Below are positions 1 to 9,306 of a DNA stretch of 64,000 bases, in pieces. Source of the stretch: Abiotrophia sp965245735 (GTDB lineage Bacteria > Bacillota > Bacilli > Lactobacillales > Aerococcaceae); assembly GCA_965245735.1 (NCBI GenBank), contig CBDFAX010000004.1, positions 28,440 to 92,439 of the forward strand. Direction: 5' to 3'. Each line of letters begins with the position of its first letter. Within the stretch, counting starts at the first letter, position 1. A model generated the notes under the pieces. That model was not told the DNA's origin, searched no databases, and worked only from the letters and a program-made list of their open reading frames with translations. Made by a program: the position numbers and the translations under genes.

Positions 1-3000
1 AGTGTCTCCCTAGCTTCACGTTATCAAGGACATGTAGTCAACCCAACGGCTAACCCAGATGCTAAGGTTCAAGCCCTATCGAATATGAACGCCAAGGCGG
101 AAGACCATTCCTCTGTTGGGGGCGAGGAGTTTAAGACTTATGCCTTCGACCACTGGCAATACCTGGATTCCATGGTATTCTGGGATGGTTTAGTGCCAAG
201 CCCTGATGTCATTGATGCTGGCCACCGTAATGGGGTGCCAGTCTATGGGACCCTCTTCTTCAACTGGTCCACGAGTCGTGCCGACCGCAAACGTTTCTTG
301 GAGTTCTTGCAAGAAGATCAAGAAGGCTCTAACACCTTCCCGCTCGCGCGCAAGCTAGTTGACGTAGCCAAATACTATGGCTATGATGGCTACTTTATTA
401 ACCAAGAAACCACCGGCCATGGCCTCTATGGCAAGGGTGAGAAGATGCGGCAATTCATGCTCTATGCTAAACAATATGCAGCCGAGCAAAAAGTGAATCT
501 CAAATTCTCTTGGTATGATGCCTTTGATATTAACGGCCAACGTAATCACCAAAACGCCTTAACAGAAGTTAACCGCGATTATATGAAGGCAGAAAAACCA
601 CAAGGTCCTGTTCCAGTCGACGAGTTCTTCGCCAACTTCAACTGGGGTAAGGCATCAGTGGATGAATCGGTCAATAGCGCTAAGGCTGTCAATCGTTCCC
701 AGTATGATGTCTATATGGGCTTTGAATTGCAGAAGAACTCTTATAAGACCCAGGTGCCATTCTGGGACTTGCTAGATGACCAAGGCAAGCTTCGGACTTC
801 CTTGGGACTCTTTGCACCGGATTCCATCCTAGGGATTGGGACCACCGGGGAAAGTTACCACCGGGAAGAAAACAACTTCTGGACGGGCTTGCAACAAGAC
901 CCAACCAAGCCAAAACCAGAAGATAGCACTTGGTATGGCTTGTCTGGCTACATCGCTGACAAAACGGCTATTCTAGGCGACCAATTCCACACCAGCTTCA
1001 ATACGGGGCACGGTAAACGTTGGTATGTAGATGGCCAAGTCTCTAAAGACTCTGAATGGAACTACCGGTCGGTGTCTGGTATTTTACCAACCTGGCGTTG
1101 GTGGATTCGCTCTAAGAATGGGGAAGCTGGCCTTAAGGGTGACTATGACTTTGAAGATGCCTATAACGGCGGGAACTCACTTCAATTTTCTGGTCATTTA
1201 GGGGCTAAGAATCCCGAAGAAGCCATGCTTTATGCCACCAAATTAGCTGTGGGTGAGACTACGCAGTTGAAGCTAGCCCACAAAGGTGGCCTAGGAAGCC
1301 GTGTCCGGGTCGGCTTAGCCACTCAGGCCAACTATAGTGCTGATAGCTTCCATTACTTTGATTTAACGCCAGGCAAAGACTGGCACCAAGATACTTTGGA
1401 CCTATCTGGCTTGAAGGGCAAAACTATCTATGCCATTAAGTTTGCCTTTGAGAGTGAGACAGATCAAGCTGCTTATCGCTTCAACCTAGGGCAAATCGAC
1501 CTCTTGAAGACGGCAACAGCCCCTGTGGCCCCAAGCCAAGTCCAGGTTGTGTCTAAGCAACTCAGCTCTAGCCGTCAGGCCCAAGCTCATCTAGCCTTTA
1601 CACCAAGTGCCAATGCGGATTACTATGAAGTCTATCAAGAAGTCGCACCTAATAAATGGCATTTACTGACGGGTTCATCTAACCACCATATTTATTTAGC
1701 TAAAGTGTCTCGACCACAGGACACTAGTGGGACGACCCAAAGGCTAAAAGTAGTAGCGGTGGGCAAAAATGGCTTACGCTCCGAAGCCGGCTATGCGACT
1801 TTTGACTGGCAAATGACTACATCTGATACGACCCAACCACAAGAGCAGGCACCTAATATTGTGCCAGGAGCTACTGTGACCTTTGCATCCGGCCCTAGCG
1901 ATGGTTCTGAGCCAGCTGATGCCATGTTGAACGGGACCATTACCTCTAATGCCGACAAATGGTGTATTCTAGATCCTCAAGGCCATGTCGACATTAAACT
2001 TAGCCAAGTCAGAACGGTCCGTCGCTGGGTGGTTGAACATGCTGGGGCTGGTGGCGAGTCTGTCAATGACGGTCTCATGAATACCCGCGACTTTGACCTC
2101 TACTACAAGGATATGACCACCGGGGAATGGCTTCTAGCTAAATCAATTCGTGGCAACCGCGCTCATGTAACGGATGTGGACCTAGATCGACCAATCACTG
2201 CGCAAGAATGGCGTTTGGACGTGGTGACTTCCCATAACGGAACGCCATGGGGAGCGATTCGAATCTATAACTGGAAGATGTATGAACAAGCTGCTTCCAA
2301 AGAATCCACCAACCTGCCAATGGCTAATGTGGCCGCTCAATCTTTGGGGAATAGCTATGTCCAAGTTGGTTTGAACAAGGTGCCTGCCAAAGCCACAGTG
2401 AGACTCTATGCTGACCGGGAAGCGACTCAGCTACTAGGGGAAGTGAGGGCTGATCAAGCGGGAGACTACAGTTTCCAACCAGTTCGCTTAGCAGAAGGCA
2501 GCCATTTGCTCTACTATAAGACCTGGGAAGAAGGCAAGGAAGCTAGCAACCTATCCGCAGTCTTAGTAGATTCCACTAGCGCTCACCAAAAAATTAAGGA
2601 AGTCAGCTTGGAACATGGCTTAGAGCAAACGGTCTATCATGTCAAGGATGGCTTGAATCTAGCAGGTGCTAAGCTACGAGTTCGTCTAGAAGGAGCCAAA
2701 GAGGATCAACTCATTAACCTGACCCACCCAGGGGTGACAGTCAGCGGTTATGATGCGACTAAGCTGGGTGCTCAAGATCTAACCGTCAGCTACCTGGGCC
2801 AAACCCTGGCTCAAACGCTGAGAGTCTATGTAGCTAAGGCCGACTCGAACGACGACAGTAAGGAAATTACTCATCTGGCTATTACAACCCTGCCAAATCA
2901 ACACTATCGTCCAGGCCAAGACTTGGATTTATCCAAGGGCAGATTCCAAGTAGTGTATTCAGACCAAAGCCATCACACCCATACCTTCCAAGATCCAGGT

Positions 3001-4134
3001 GTTACAGTCTCTGGTTATGACCCTCAACGATTAGGTGAGCAGAAAGTAAGGCTGCACTATCAAGACTTTACCGTGGACTTCTCTGTTTGGGTGGAAAGAG
3101 AAGAAGCTAACTTCGAGTATCTCAACCAGAAATTAGCTGAAGTTGAGCGTCTGCTTCCACACTACCGCTATCAATTTGCGACCCCAGAAGAACAGGCGGC
3201 CCTTAAGGATAGTGTCAGCAAGGCTCAGGACTTAGTTAAGACAGCGCAGACCGCTGAGCAGGCTCAGGTAGATGCGGCACTAGCTAATTTGAATAAAGCC
3301 CTAGGCAACCTATCGGGCCAGAAAGGACGCGATGAGGCGAGCCTGGTTCTAGGGGCAGTAGCCTCATTAGGTCAGGACTGGGCGGACCGTTTACAAGATC
3401 CTGAATTAAAGGCCAAACTAAGCAAACAAGTCAGTCAGGCACGGACCTTGATGGACCAAGACTTGGTAAGTCCGGCAGACTTTGCGACAGCTAAGGCGCA
3501 ACTTGAAGAAAGCATCTTAGCAGCTAAGAAAGTGACGCCAACCGTCTTGCACGACCCAAGTCACGATGTCACCGTCGCCTTCTCAGGGCTAGAACCAAGT
3601 CGGATTACGGGTCTCAAGGTTGGTAAGCTAGGGCCAGAAGACCTGACAGAAGCTGAAAAACAAGCCTTGGCGGGACGGCAGGCTCTTGTTTACGATATTG
3701 AAGGCCAAGATGCTCAGGGTCGAGATGTGGATACCCACTATCCAGCTAAGGCCAGTCTACCATCGCCTCAAGGTCAAAAAGTCGAGCAAGTACTCTTCTT
3801 GCCTGAGGACGGGCCAGCACAAAGCTTGCCTTTCCAAGTTCAAGATGGCCGGGTTGTCTTTGAGGGGCCACACTTTACCCACTACGCCTTAGTCTTGGCT
3901 AAGGCAGAACAAAGTCAAGAAACGAGTCAACCAGGGCAAAGTGATCCGGTTGGGCCAGAAGAGCAAACACAAGCAAGCCAAGCTAGACCTGCTGGCGACA
4001 AGGTCTTAGCGGCTGCTAGCCATGAGGACCGCCTGCCTGAAACGGGCGAGAGCCCATCTGGCTTTGTTCTAGGTGGACTTGTCCTATCCTTCTTAGGAAT
4101 CTTAGGTCTTCGGCCTAAACGTGAAAGAGAGTAA
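1..4134 (+). CDS. Endo-beta-N-acetylglucosaminidase, GH85 (EndoD-like), wall-anchored, 5' partial
   Basis: The reading frame is open to base 1, so the start lies upstream. The first internal ATG (base 85) falls inside the GH85 catalytic domain. The protein cleaves the chitobiose core of N-glycans. The active-site motif FINQETTG is at bases 394-417, with the Asn and Glu of N-x-E (bases 400-408) matching the catalytic pair known in EndoD and Endo-A. After the catalytic domain come a jelly-roll-like part, an Fn3-like part (about 1520-1800), a discoidin-like F5/8C part (about 1870-2280), two Big_3-like repeats containing PGVTVSGYD (about 2590-3100), and a helical FIVAR-like stretch (3110-3320). 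The C-terminus has LPETG (4033-4047), a hydrophobic segment and a basic tail (RPKRERE), so sortase anchoring is expected. lacZ lies next downstream, fitting stepwise breakdown of host glycans. The family call is strong; the accessory domain boundaries are approximate. Confidence 0.93.
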   Translation, partial: SVSLASRYQGHVVNPTANPDAKVQALSNMNAKAEDHSSVGGEEFKTYAFDHWQYLDSMVFWDGLVPSPDVIDAGHRNGVPVYGTLFFNWSTSRADRKRFLEFLQEDQEGSNTFPLARKLVDVAKYYGYDGYFINQETTGHGLYGKGEKMRQFMLYAKQYAAEQKVNLKFSWYDAFDINGQRNHQNALTEVNRDYMKAEKPQGPVPVDEFFANFNWGKASVDESVNSAKAVNRSQYDVYMGFELQKNSYKTQVPFWDLLDDQGKLRTSLGLFAPDSILGIGTTGESYHREENNFWTGLQQDPTKPKPEDSTWYGLSGYIADKTAILGDQFHTSFNTGHGKRWYVDGQVSKDSEWNYRSVSGILPTWRWWIRSKNGEAGLKGDYDFEDAYNGGNSLQFSGHLGAKNPEEAMLYATKLAVGETTQLKLAHKGGLGSRVRVGLATQANYSADSFHYFDLTPGKDWHQDTLDLSGLKGKTIYAIKFAFESETDQAAYRFNLGQIDLLKTATAPVAPSQVQVVSKQLSSSRQAQAHLAFTPSANADYYEVYQEVAPNKWHLLTGSSNHHIYLAKVSRPQDTSGTTQRLKVVAVGKNGLRSEAGYATFDWQMTTSDTTQPQEQAPNIVPGATVTFASGPSDGSEPADAMLNGTITSNADKWCILDPQGHVDIKLSQVRTVRRWVVEHAGAGGESVNDGLMNTRDFDLYYKDMTTGEWLLAKSIRGNRAHVTDVDLDRPITAQEWRLDVVTSHNGTPWGAIRIYNWKMYEQAASKESTNLPMANVAAQSLGNSYVQVGLNKVPAKATVRLYADREATQLLGEVRADQAGDYSFQPVRLAEGSHLLYYKTWEEGKEASNLSAVLVDSTSAHQKIKEVSLEHGLEQTVYHVKDGLNLAGAKLRVRLEGAKEDQLINLTHPGVTVSGYDATKLGAQDLTVSYLGQTLAQTLRVYVAKADSNDDSKEITHLAITTLPNQHYRPGQDLDLSKGRFQVVYSDQSHHTHTFQDPGVTVSGYDPQRLGEQKVRLHYQDFTVDFSVWVEREEANFEYLNQKLAEVERLLPHYRYQFATPEEQAALKDSVSKAQDLVKTAQTAEQAQVDAALANLNKALGNLSGQKGRDEASLVLGAVASLGQDWADRLQDPELKAKLSKQVSQARTLMDQDLVSPADFATAKAQLEESILAAKKVTPTVLHDPSHDVTVAFSGLEPSRITGLKVGKLGPEDLTEAEKQALAGRQALVYDIEGQDAQGRDVDTHYPAKASLPSPQGQKVEQVLFLPEDGPAQSLPFQVQDGRVVFEGPHFTHYALVLAKAEQSQETSQPGQSDPVGPEEQTQASQARPAGDKVLAAASHEDRLPETGESPSGFVLGGLVLSFLGILGLRPKRERE

Positions 4135-4140
4135 GAAGGC

Positions 4141-4168
4141 AAAACTGCCCCTAAGGGGCAGTTTTTTG
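4141..4168 (+). terminator. Rho-independent terminator after the GH85 gene
   Basis: AACTGCCCC, loop TAA, GGGGCAGTT, then a run of T. It starts six bases after the stop codon. Confidence 0.9.
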
Positions 4169-4220
4169 TGGGGAATTGATAACAAGTTTGGGGTGCGTGG
4201 GTTCCTGACCAAGGGACTTA

Positions 4221-4229
4221 TGCTATAAT
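4221..4229 (+). promoter_or_regulatory. Extended -10 promoter of lacZ
   Basis: TGCTATAAT gives a perfect -10 with the TGn extension; no good -35 is visible 16-18 bases upstream. The leader is about 55 bases, and AAAGGGGG precedes the ATG at 4290. Confidence 0.7.
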
Positions 4230-4289
4230 AGAAAAGAAGGAAGCGCATCCAGGTGACTCAGCCTGATTATGTGCTAAAGGGGGATAGCC

Positions 4290-7200
4290 ATGTTAATAAG
4301 TAACTTTTTTGAAGACCTAAGTCTTCAGTCTGTTGGCCAAATGCCACAGGCGGCTTACTTCATTCCTTATGGGAATTTAGAAGAGGCCAAGCAAGCCAAA
4401 CGGCGCCAGGAATCGTCTCGCTTTGTGGACTTGAATGGGGATTGGGATTTCCATTATTTTGATAATGTCCGCTTGATTGAAGCACCTTATTGGTTGACGA
4501 CTCACCAAGAGGACTTGGATTGGACCACGATGCCGGTGCCAAGTTGTTGGCAATATCAGGGCTACGATAACTTTCAATACACTAATACGGAATATCCCAT
4601 TCCATTTAATCCACCTTATGTGCCCTATGCCAACCCTGCCGGGCTTTATAAACGAAGCTTTGAGATTAGGAATCTAGCAGACCTACCTGGGACAGAACTG
4701 GTGCTAGAAGGAGTAGACTCAGCTGCTTATGTCTGGGTTAATAATCATTTTGTCGGTTATGGGCAAATTTCGCACAGCCTGCAAGTTTATGATCTAACCC
4801 CTTATATCAAAGAGGGGCAGAACCACCTAGCAGTGCTAGTTCTCAAATGGTGTGACGGGACTTACCTGGAAGACCAGGACAAATTCCGCATGAGTGGCAT
4901 TTTCCGCGATGTCTATTTGAGACGGCGATCTGCTCAGGGACTGGTTGATTTCCATCTTCGTCCCCAAGTAGCAGCAGATGGCCAGTCGGCCCAGCTGGAA
5001 TGGTCTTGGTCCCTTAATCAGACAGGGGAGAACTGGTCCTATCGTTTGGAAGATGCGGAGGGTCAGCTAGTCTTGGAGGAGACCAATCTGCCACTGGATT
5101 CTAGCCAGCAGACCTTGGCCTTGACTCTTAAAGAGCCTCATCTCTGGTCGGCTGAAAAACCATACCTATACACGCTCTACTGGTCGGTGGCAGGCGAGAC
5201 CTATAAACAAGCCATTGGTCTGCGAGAGTTAGCCGTGGACAAAGACGGCCTATACTGTAACCATCAGGCTATCCGACTCATAGGGGTCAACCACCACGAT
5301 TCTTGGCCAGATACGGGAGCGACGGTGACCTTGGAACGCCAAGTTCAGGACTTGATGCTTATCAAGCACCATAACTTCAATGCCATTCGGACGGCTCATT
5401 ATCCAAAGTCACCAGAATTCTATGAGCTATGCGATCGCTTGGGCTTTTATGTGATCAGTGAGGCCGACATAGAATGCCACGGGGTGGTAGATCTTTACGG
5501 GCGTGGCTATAGTCGCAACTTTAACCAGATAGCGGAGGATCCTGAGTGGCAAGAGGCTCTAGTAACTCGTATGGCAGCCAATGTCTTGCCACTGCGGAAC
5601 TTTTCTTCCATTATCATGTGGTCGGCGGGTAATGAATCAGGTTTTGGCGTCAATTACGAAGTCCTGTTGGCCCAAGCCAAGTCTTGGGATCCGACACGGA
5701 TTCTGCATTATGAAGGTTATTATTTCCGCGACCCAGCTAAGGTGCACAATAAGGAACATGTGGAAGTCTACAGCCGGATGTATCCGTCTATTGAGGAAAT
5801 CGAGACTCTCTACTTCAGTGAGGGGGGCCAATATGCACCACTTGATCGGCCACTCATGCTCTGTGAGTATGCCCATGCCATGGGCAATGGGCCGGGTGGT
5901 CTGGAAGATTATTATGACTGCATGCAGCGTCATCCTCAATTGATTGGCCTCTTCGTCTGGGAATGGTGTGACCATGCCGTCGCGGTGCCACAAGCGGGGC
6001 AGGCAGAACCTGCCTACCGTTACGGGGGCGACTTTGGTGACTATCCGCACTTCGGCAACTTCTGTATGGATGGCTTGGTCTATCCGGATCGGACCTTGCA
6101 CACGGGTCTCTTAGAGCACAAACAGGTTTTCCGGCCAGTTCGCTTAATAGACTTTGATTTACAAGCCCATCGAGCTTGTTTCCGTAATGACTATGCCTTT
6201 TTGAATTTGGCAGAGGCCCTCTACTTGCGGGTGGAAGCCTATAATCGGGAGGGCTTGCTCTTAACGACTCAAGACTGTGCAACTTGGCAGGCTGAGCCAG
6301 GCCAAACTACTTGGGTCGACTTAACTTGCTGTGGGGACCTAGCTAGTGTGGCCAGCGTCCGCTTTGTCTATTTGGGCCTGGAAAATGAAGAGGAATATGG
6401 CTTCGACCAGGTAAGCTTGGCAGCCTATGAAGTCCCTAGCCTGAGCCAAGCGCCACAAGCGGTCAGTGGCCAGGAAGGCCTGGCCAGTTATCAGTTGACC
6501 TGGGGCGACCTAGTCTTGACCTTTGATAAGGGGAGTATGGCGCCAAGTCAAATCAGCTATGCCGGTCAGGAACTGCTCAAGCAAGCCGCCTTCTGGCAAA
6601 TTTGGCGGGCTCCAACAGATAATGATCGCCATGTTCGTAAGGAATGGGAAGGGGCCAATTATCATCACAGTCAGCTTTGGATTCGAGACAGTCACCTAGA
6701 AGTTCAAGCAGATTGTGTTAGCCTACATTTCTCAGGGGCTATGACGGCGCTGGCGCGGCAGAATCCCTTGAGCCTGACAGGGTCTTGGAAACTGGCTAAG
6801 GATGGCCAGTTAAGTTTGGAAGTCCAAGCTAACTTAGATAGCCAAATGCCTTTCTTGCCACGCTTTGGCCTTTGCCTGCCATTGGTGGATGCCCAGACGG
6901 TTCATTATCTGGGGCAGGGACCTTTTGAAAATTATGCCGATAAGCAGGCTGCTAGCTACCGGGCCCAATTCAGTTTGGATGCCGGAGATTTCTATGAGCC
7001 TTACATTAAACCGCAAGAAAATGGCAACCGTAGCCAGGTGTCATGGCTAGAAGTTGTCCAAATGCCGGTTCTCTGGCAGGTTCAAGATCAGACTCCAGCT
7101 AGTTCGGGGCTTAACTTCAGTCTATCACCTTATAGTGCGCAGACCTTGAGCCAGACTAGCCACCGGGATCAATTGCCTGAGCCATCGGGCTATTATCTCA

Positions 7201-7328
7201 ACCTGGATTTAGCACAAAGTGGTCTAGGGACCAACTCCTGTGGTCCTGCCTTGCCAGATGCCTATCGCATTACAGGACCTAGCTTGTCCTGTCTCTGGAC
7301 CATGGCCTGGCGACCCCTAGACAACTAA
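4290..7328 (+). CDS. lacZ: Beta-galactosidase, GH2 family, long LacZ type
   Basis: 1012 residues, the usual length of LacZ-type enzymes. It hydrolyses terminal beta-galactosides such as lactose or galactose trimmed from glycans. No signal peptide is present, so it is cytoplasmic. The N-terminal sugar-binding domain (WQYQGYDNFQYTN region) is followed by the Ig-like and TIM-barrel domains and the C-terminal small-chain domain. The acid/base is Glu449 in the motif GNESG, and the nucleophile is Glu526 in LCEYAHAMGNGPG. It has its own extended -10 promoter and is separated from the GH85 gene by a terminator, so co-regulation is not shown. No lac permease or repressor is adjacent. Confidence 0.95.
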   Translation: MLISNFFEDLSLQSVGQMPQAAYFIPYGNLEEAKQAKRRQESSRFVDLNGDWDFHYFDNVRLIEAPYWLTTHQEDLDWTTMPVPSCWQYQGYDNFQYTNTEYPIPFNPPYVPYANPAGLYKRSFEIRNLADLPGTELVLEGVDSAAYVWVNNHFVGYGQISHSLQVYDLTPYIKEGQNHLAVLVLKWCDGTYLEDQDKFRMSGIFRDVYLRRRSAQGLVDFHLRPQVAADGQSAQLEWSWSLNQTGENWSYRLEDAEGQLVLEETNLPLDSSQQTLALTLKEPHLWSAEKPYLYTLYWSVAGETYKQAIGLRELAVDKDGLYCNHQAIRLIGVNHHDSWPDTGATVTLERQVQDLMLIKHHNFNAIRTAHYPKSPEFYELCDRLGFYVISEADIECHGVVDLYGRGYSRNFNQIAEDPEWQEALVTRMAANVLPLRNFSSIIMWSAGNESGFGVNYEVLLAQAKSWDPTRILHYEGYYFRDPAKVHNKEHVEVYSRMYPSIEEIETLYFSEGGQYAPLDRPLMLCEYAHAMGNGPGGLEDYYDCMQRHPQLIGLFVWEWCDHAVAVPQAGQAEPAYRYGGDFGDYPHFGNFCMDGLVYPDRTLHTGLLEHKQVFRPVRLIDFDLQAHRACFRNDYAFLNLAEALYLRVEAYNREGLLLTTQDCATWQAEPGQTTWVDLTCCGDLASVASVRFVYLGLENEEEYGFDQVSLAAYEVPSLSQAPQAVSGQEGLASYQLTWGDLVLTFDKGSMAPSQISYAGQELLKQAAFWQIWRAPTDNDRHVRKEWEGANYHHSQLWIRDSHLEVQADCVSLHFSGAMTALARQNPLSLTGSWKLAKDGQLSLEVQANLDSQMPFLPRFGLCLPLVDAQTVHYLGQGPFENYADKQAASYRAQFSLDAGDFYEPYIKPQENGNRSQVSWLEVVQMPVLWQVQDQTPASSGLNFSLSPYSAQTLSQTSHRDQLPEPSGYYLNLDLAQSGLGTNSCGPALPDAYRITGPSLSCLWTMAWRPLDN

Positions 7329-7338
7329 GCCTCAAACA

Positions 7339-7403
7339 AAAAATCCAGGGCTCTGGTCCCTGGATTTTATAAAAATAAGGCTAAGTTCTTTACTTAGCCT
7401 TTT
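7339..7403. terminator. Two tandem hairpins between convergent genes
   Basis: First hairpin: AAATCCAGGG with CCCTGGATTT (7341-7367). Second: AAGGCTAAG with CTTAGCCTT (7377-7401). Both are flanked by A and T runs, so they can stop lacZ from the left and the minus-strand gene ending at 7408 from the right. Confidence 0.8.
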
Positions 7404-7407
7404 ATGT

Positions 7408-8010
7408 TTATTCAAAGTCTTTGACCATGGCCTTGTAGAAATCATGGTTGTAAATTACGAAGAGATCGTACTGTGGTTTGTCAGGCTTTTTCTCGTCCTG
7501 ACCGATGCGGTGGCCACTTAGGATAAGGCCGAAATCCTTAGTCTCGACAAAGACCTTATCGACAGGCGAGGGTTCCCGATTAAGCAATCGCTCCATTTGG
7601 GCTTCAGGTTTGATCCCGAGGCCTGCCATGCGTTGTCGGATGCTATCGGCGTCTAGCTTAGCCATAGCGAAGGCTAGCACCTTGTTATCGGGAGTTGATA
7701 GGAGCACTGCCTCAGGGCCTAAGCGGTGGATGGTGTACTTGAAGTCGGTATTAGCTAGTTGAGATTCCTTGCTATCCGTTACTTCCCATTTGAAGAGTTG
7801 AGCGAGATTGTCAAGAGTCTTCTTAGCATCCTTGAGGTCTAAGGCTTCCTTCAGTTTAGGAGTCAACTCGTTGCTAGCAGCTTCTAGGCTTTCGTAAGAA
7901 GTTTGACTTGAGCCAGACTGGCTAGACTCAGATGACGATTGGGCCAGTACGGGGCTAGTCGTTAAGACCAGACCGGCTGCTAATAGGCTAAGTTTCTTGA
8001 ATAGAGACAT
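7408..8010 (-). CDS. Secreted protein of unknown function
   Basis: 200 residues. The N-terminus is a Sec signal peptide (MSLFKKLSLLAAGLVLTTSP) ending VLAQSS, with no lipobox cysteine, so signal peptidase I cleavage after VLA is likely. A Ser/Gln-rich linker (about residues 25-40) leads to a mixed alpha/beta domain with no motif I recognise. There are no Cys residues. It lies 16 bases downstream of the membrane-protein gene 8027-8623 and shares its promoter, so the two probably work together at the cell surface. Confidence 0.7.
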   Translation of the reverse strand: MSLFKKLSLLAAGLVLTTSPVLAQSSSESSQSGSSQTSYESLEAASNELTPKLKEALDLKDAKKTLDNLAQLFKWEVTDSKESQLANTDFKYTIHRLGPEAVLLSTPDNKVLAFAMAKLDADSIRQRMAGLGIKPEAQMERLLNREPSPVDKVFVETKDFGLILSGHRIGQDEKKPDKPQYDLFVIYNHDFYKAMVKDFE

Positions 8011-8026
8011 ATACTACCTCCTTGAC

Positions 8027-8623
8027 TTACTTGTCTGAGATGGCATCTTCAAAACGAAGACTTGGTTTGACTTGCAGCAGATAGCGGAAGAGCTCAATGA
8101 GATTGTCGTATTTTTGCTGACTGACAGTCCCCATATCTAAAGAATTCATTTCCTGATCGCCTTCTCTCATGTAGAGGAAGAAGAGGTGGTTGGATGAGAC
8201 ATGTGGGCCGTCTTTCATGCGTTCAATCTTTACACCGATTAGGCTTAACTCTTCGATTTGGTAGTCAATGAAGCCGTTTTTGATATAGAAGAGGGTATCG
8301 CGGTAGACATAGAATTGGTTGAGTGGGTCCACAAAGCTAGCTTGCTCCGTCAGCATGGAGAGGTTGTCACGCAATTCCGGGTAGCGTTGGTAGGTCGCTT
8401 CGTAGCGTGCCTTGGTTTCCCGTCTGATTTTGAAAGCCAGGAAAATGAAGCTGATGCCCATAGGGATAAAGAGTAGGCCAAAGATACTAGATGCGATAAT
8501 GCCGACCTGATCCTGTTTATTGATTGCACTCGGGATATTGAGAACAGCCCAAATACCCATGAGGATGAAGAAAATCCCGAATGGTAAGGCTGTGAACATC
8601 GCATGATTATTATTCTGTTTCAT
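8027..8623 (-). CDS. Membrane protein of unknown function, two transmembrane helices
   Basis: 198 residues. Two hydrophobic segments lie near residues 10-30 and 40-65, followed by a roughly 130-residue soluble part beginning KIRRETKARYEATYQRYPELRD. AGGAGG sits six bases before the ATG at 8623. It is the first gene of a two-gene minus-strand unit with the secreted protein at 7408-8010. The soluble part could be a cytoplasmic sensor-like domain, but I recognise no family. Confidence 0.7.
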   Translation of the reverse strand: MKQNNNHAMFTALPFGIFFILMGIWAVLNIPSAINKQDQVGIIASSIFGLLFIPMGISFIFLAFKIRRETKARYEATYQRYPELRDNLSMLTEQASFVDPLNQFYVYRDTLFYIKNGFIDYQIEELSLIGVKIERMKDGPHVSSNHLFFLYMREGDQEMNSLDMGTVSQQKYDNLIELFRYLLQVKPSLRFEDAISDK

Positions 8624-8652
8624 TGAAAACCTCCTAAGATAGTCTTTGACTT

Positions 8653-8661
8653 ATTATAGCA
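8653..8661 (-). promoter_or_regulatory. Extended -10 promoter for the 8623-7408 unit
   Basis: On the minus strand TGCTATAAT gives a perfect extended -10 with its hexamer at 8653-8658. A weak AAGACA -35 lies about 18 bases upstream. Confidence 0.65.
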
Positions 8662-8698
8662 TAAGACAAGCTTTTTTGTCTTTGATGGCCAATCAAAA

Positions 8699-8727
8699 AA
8701 GAGGCTGAGACAAGTGACTCAGCCTTT
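8699..8727 (-). terminator. Terminator of the cysK-cysE unit
   Basis: Read on the minus strand: GGCTGAG, loop, CTCAGCC, then six T. The stem begins inside the cysE stop codon region (stop at 8719-8721). Confidence 0.85.
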
Positions 8728-9306
8728 ATCCTCAGGCTCCGAAGAAGCGCTATGAGGAGTCTTGTGAAAAGGTACAATCTGATCTTGCCCCGGGTACTTG
8801 ATCCAGGCGGGGGCTTCGTATACGATGGCACCTGCAGGCACATCTTGCTTGATGACGACATTACAGCCGATTTTGGCTCCTTGGCCGATGGTGACATTGC
8901 CCAGAATCTTGGTGCCTGCTCCAATCAGGACATGGTCTTCAACTGTTGGATGGCGCTTGACAGGATCTAACTTGGTCCCGCCGAGGGTCACGCCTTGATA
9001 GAGGGTGACATCCTTGCCAACTATGGCTGTCTCGCCAATGACGATGCCCATGCCATGGTCCATAAAGAGGCCAGGACCAATTTGGGCACCGGGATGAATT
9101 TCAATCCCGGTCACGCGACGGGCACGTTTGGCTAGGAGTCTAGCCAGAAGTGGATGGCCTTTGACATAGAGCGCATGGGCAATGTAGTGGTAGTTAAGAG
9201 CCTTAATATGTGGATAGGTCCAGAAGACCATCCAAGGCGACTTGGCAGCTGGGTCAAGGGCCATGACGCGCTGAATATTATAGGAAAGTCGTTGCCAGAA
9301 AGACAT
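8719..9306 (-). CDS. cysE: Serine O-acetyltransferase
   Basis: 195 residues, the short Firmicute form. It makes O-acetylserine from serine and acetyl-CoA, the substrate of the upstream CysK. Left-handed beta-helix hexapeptide repeats run through the centre (IHPGAQIGPGLFMDHGMGIVIG), including the catalytic-type DHG of the active site, GVTLGGT and the C-terminal KIGCNVVIKQDVPAG. Its ATG overlaps the cysK stop by one base (TAATG), and no clear ribosome binding site is seen, so translation is probably coupled to cysK. Confidence 0.95.
   Translation of the reverse strand: MSFWQRLSYNIQRVMALDPAAKSPWMVFWTYPHIKALNYHYIAHALYVKGHPLLARLLAKRARRVTGIEIHPGAQIGPGLFMDHGMGIVIGETAIVGKDVTLYQGVTLGGTKLDPVKRHPTVEDHVLIGAGTKILGNVTIGQGAKIGCNVVIKQDVPAGAIVYEAPAWIKYPGQDQIVPFHKTPHSASSEPEDKG

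Noticed and set aside
5637..6282. Long open frames on the minus strand inside lacZ
   Set aside because: They are antisense to a complete LacZ with full motifs, lack ribosome binding sites and show no sensible protein.
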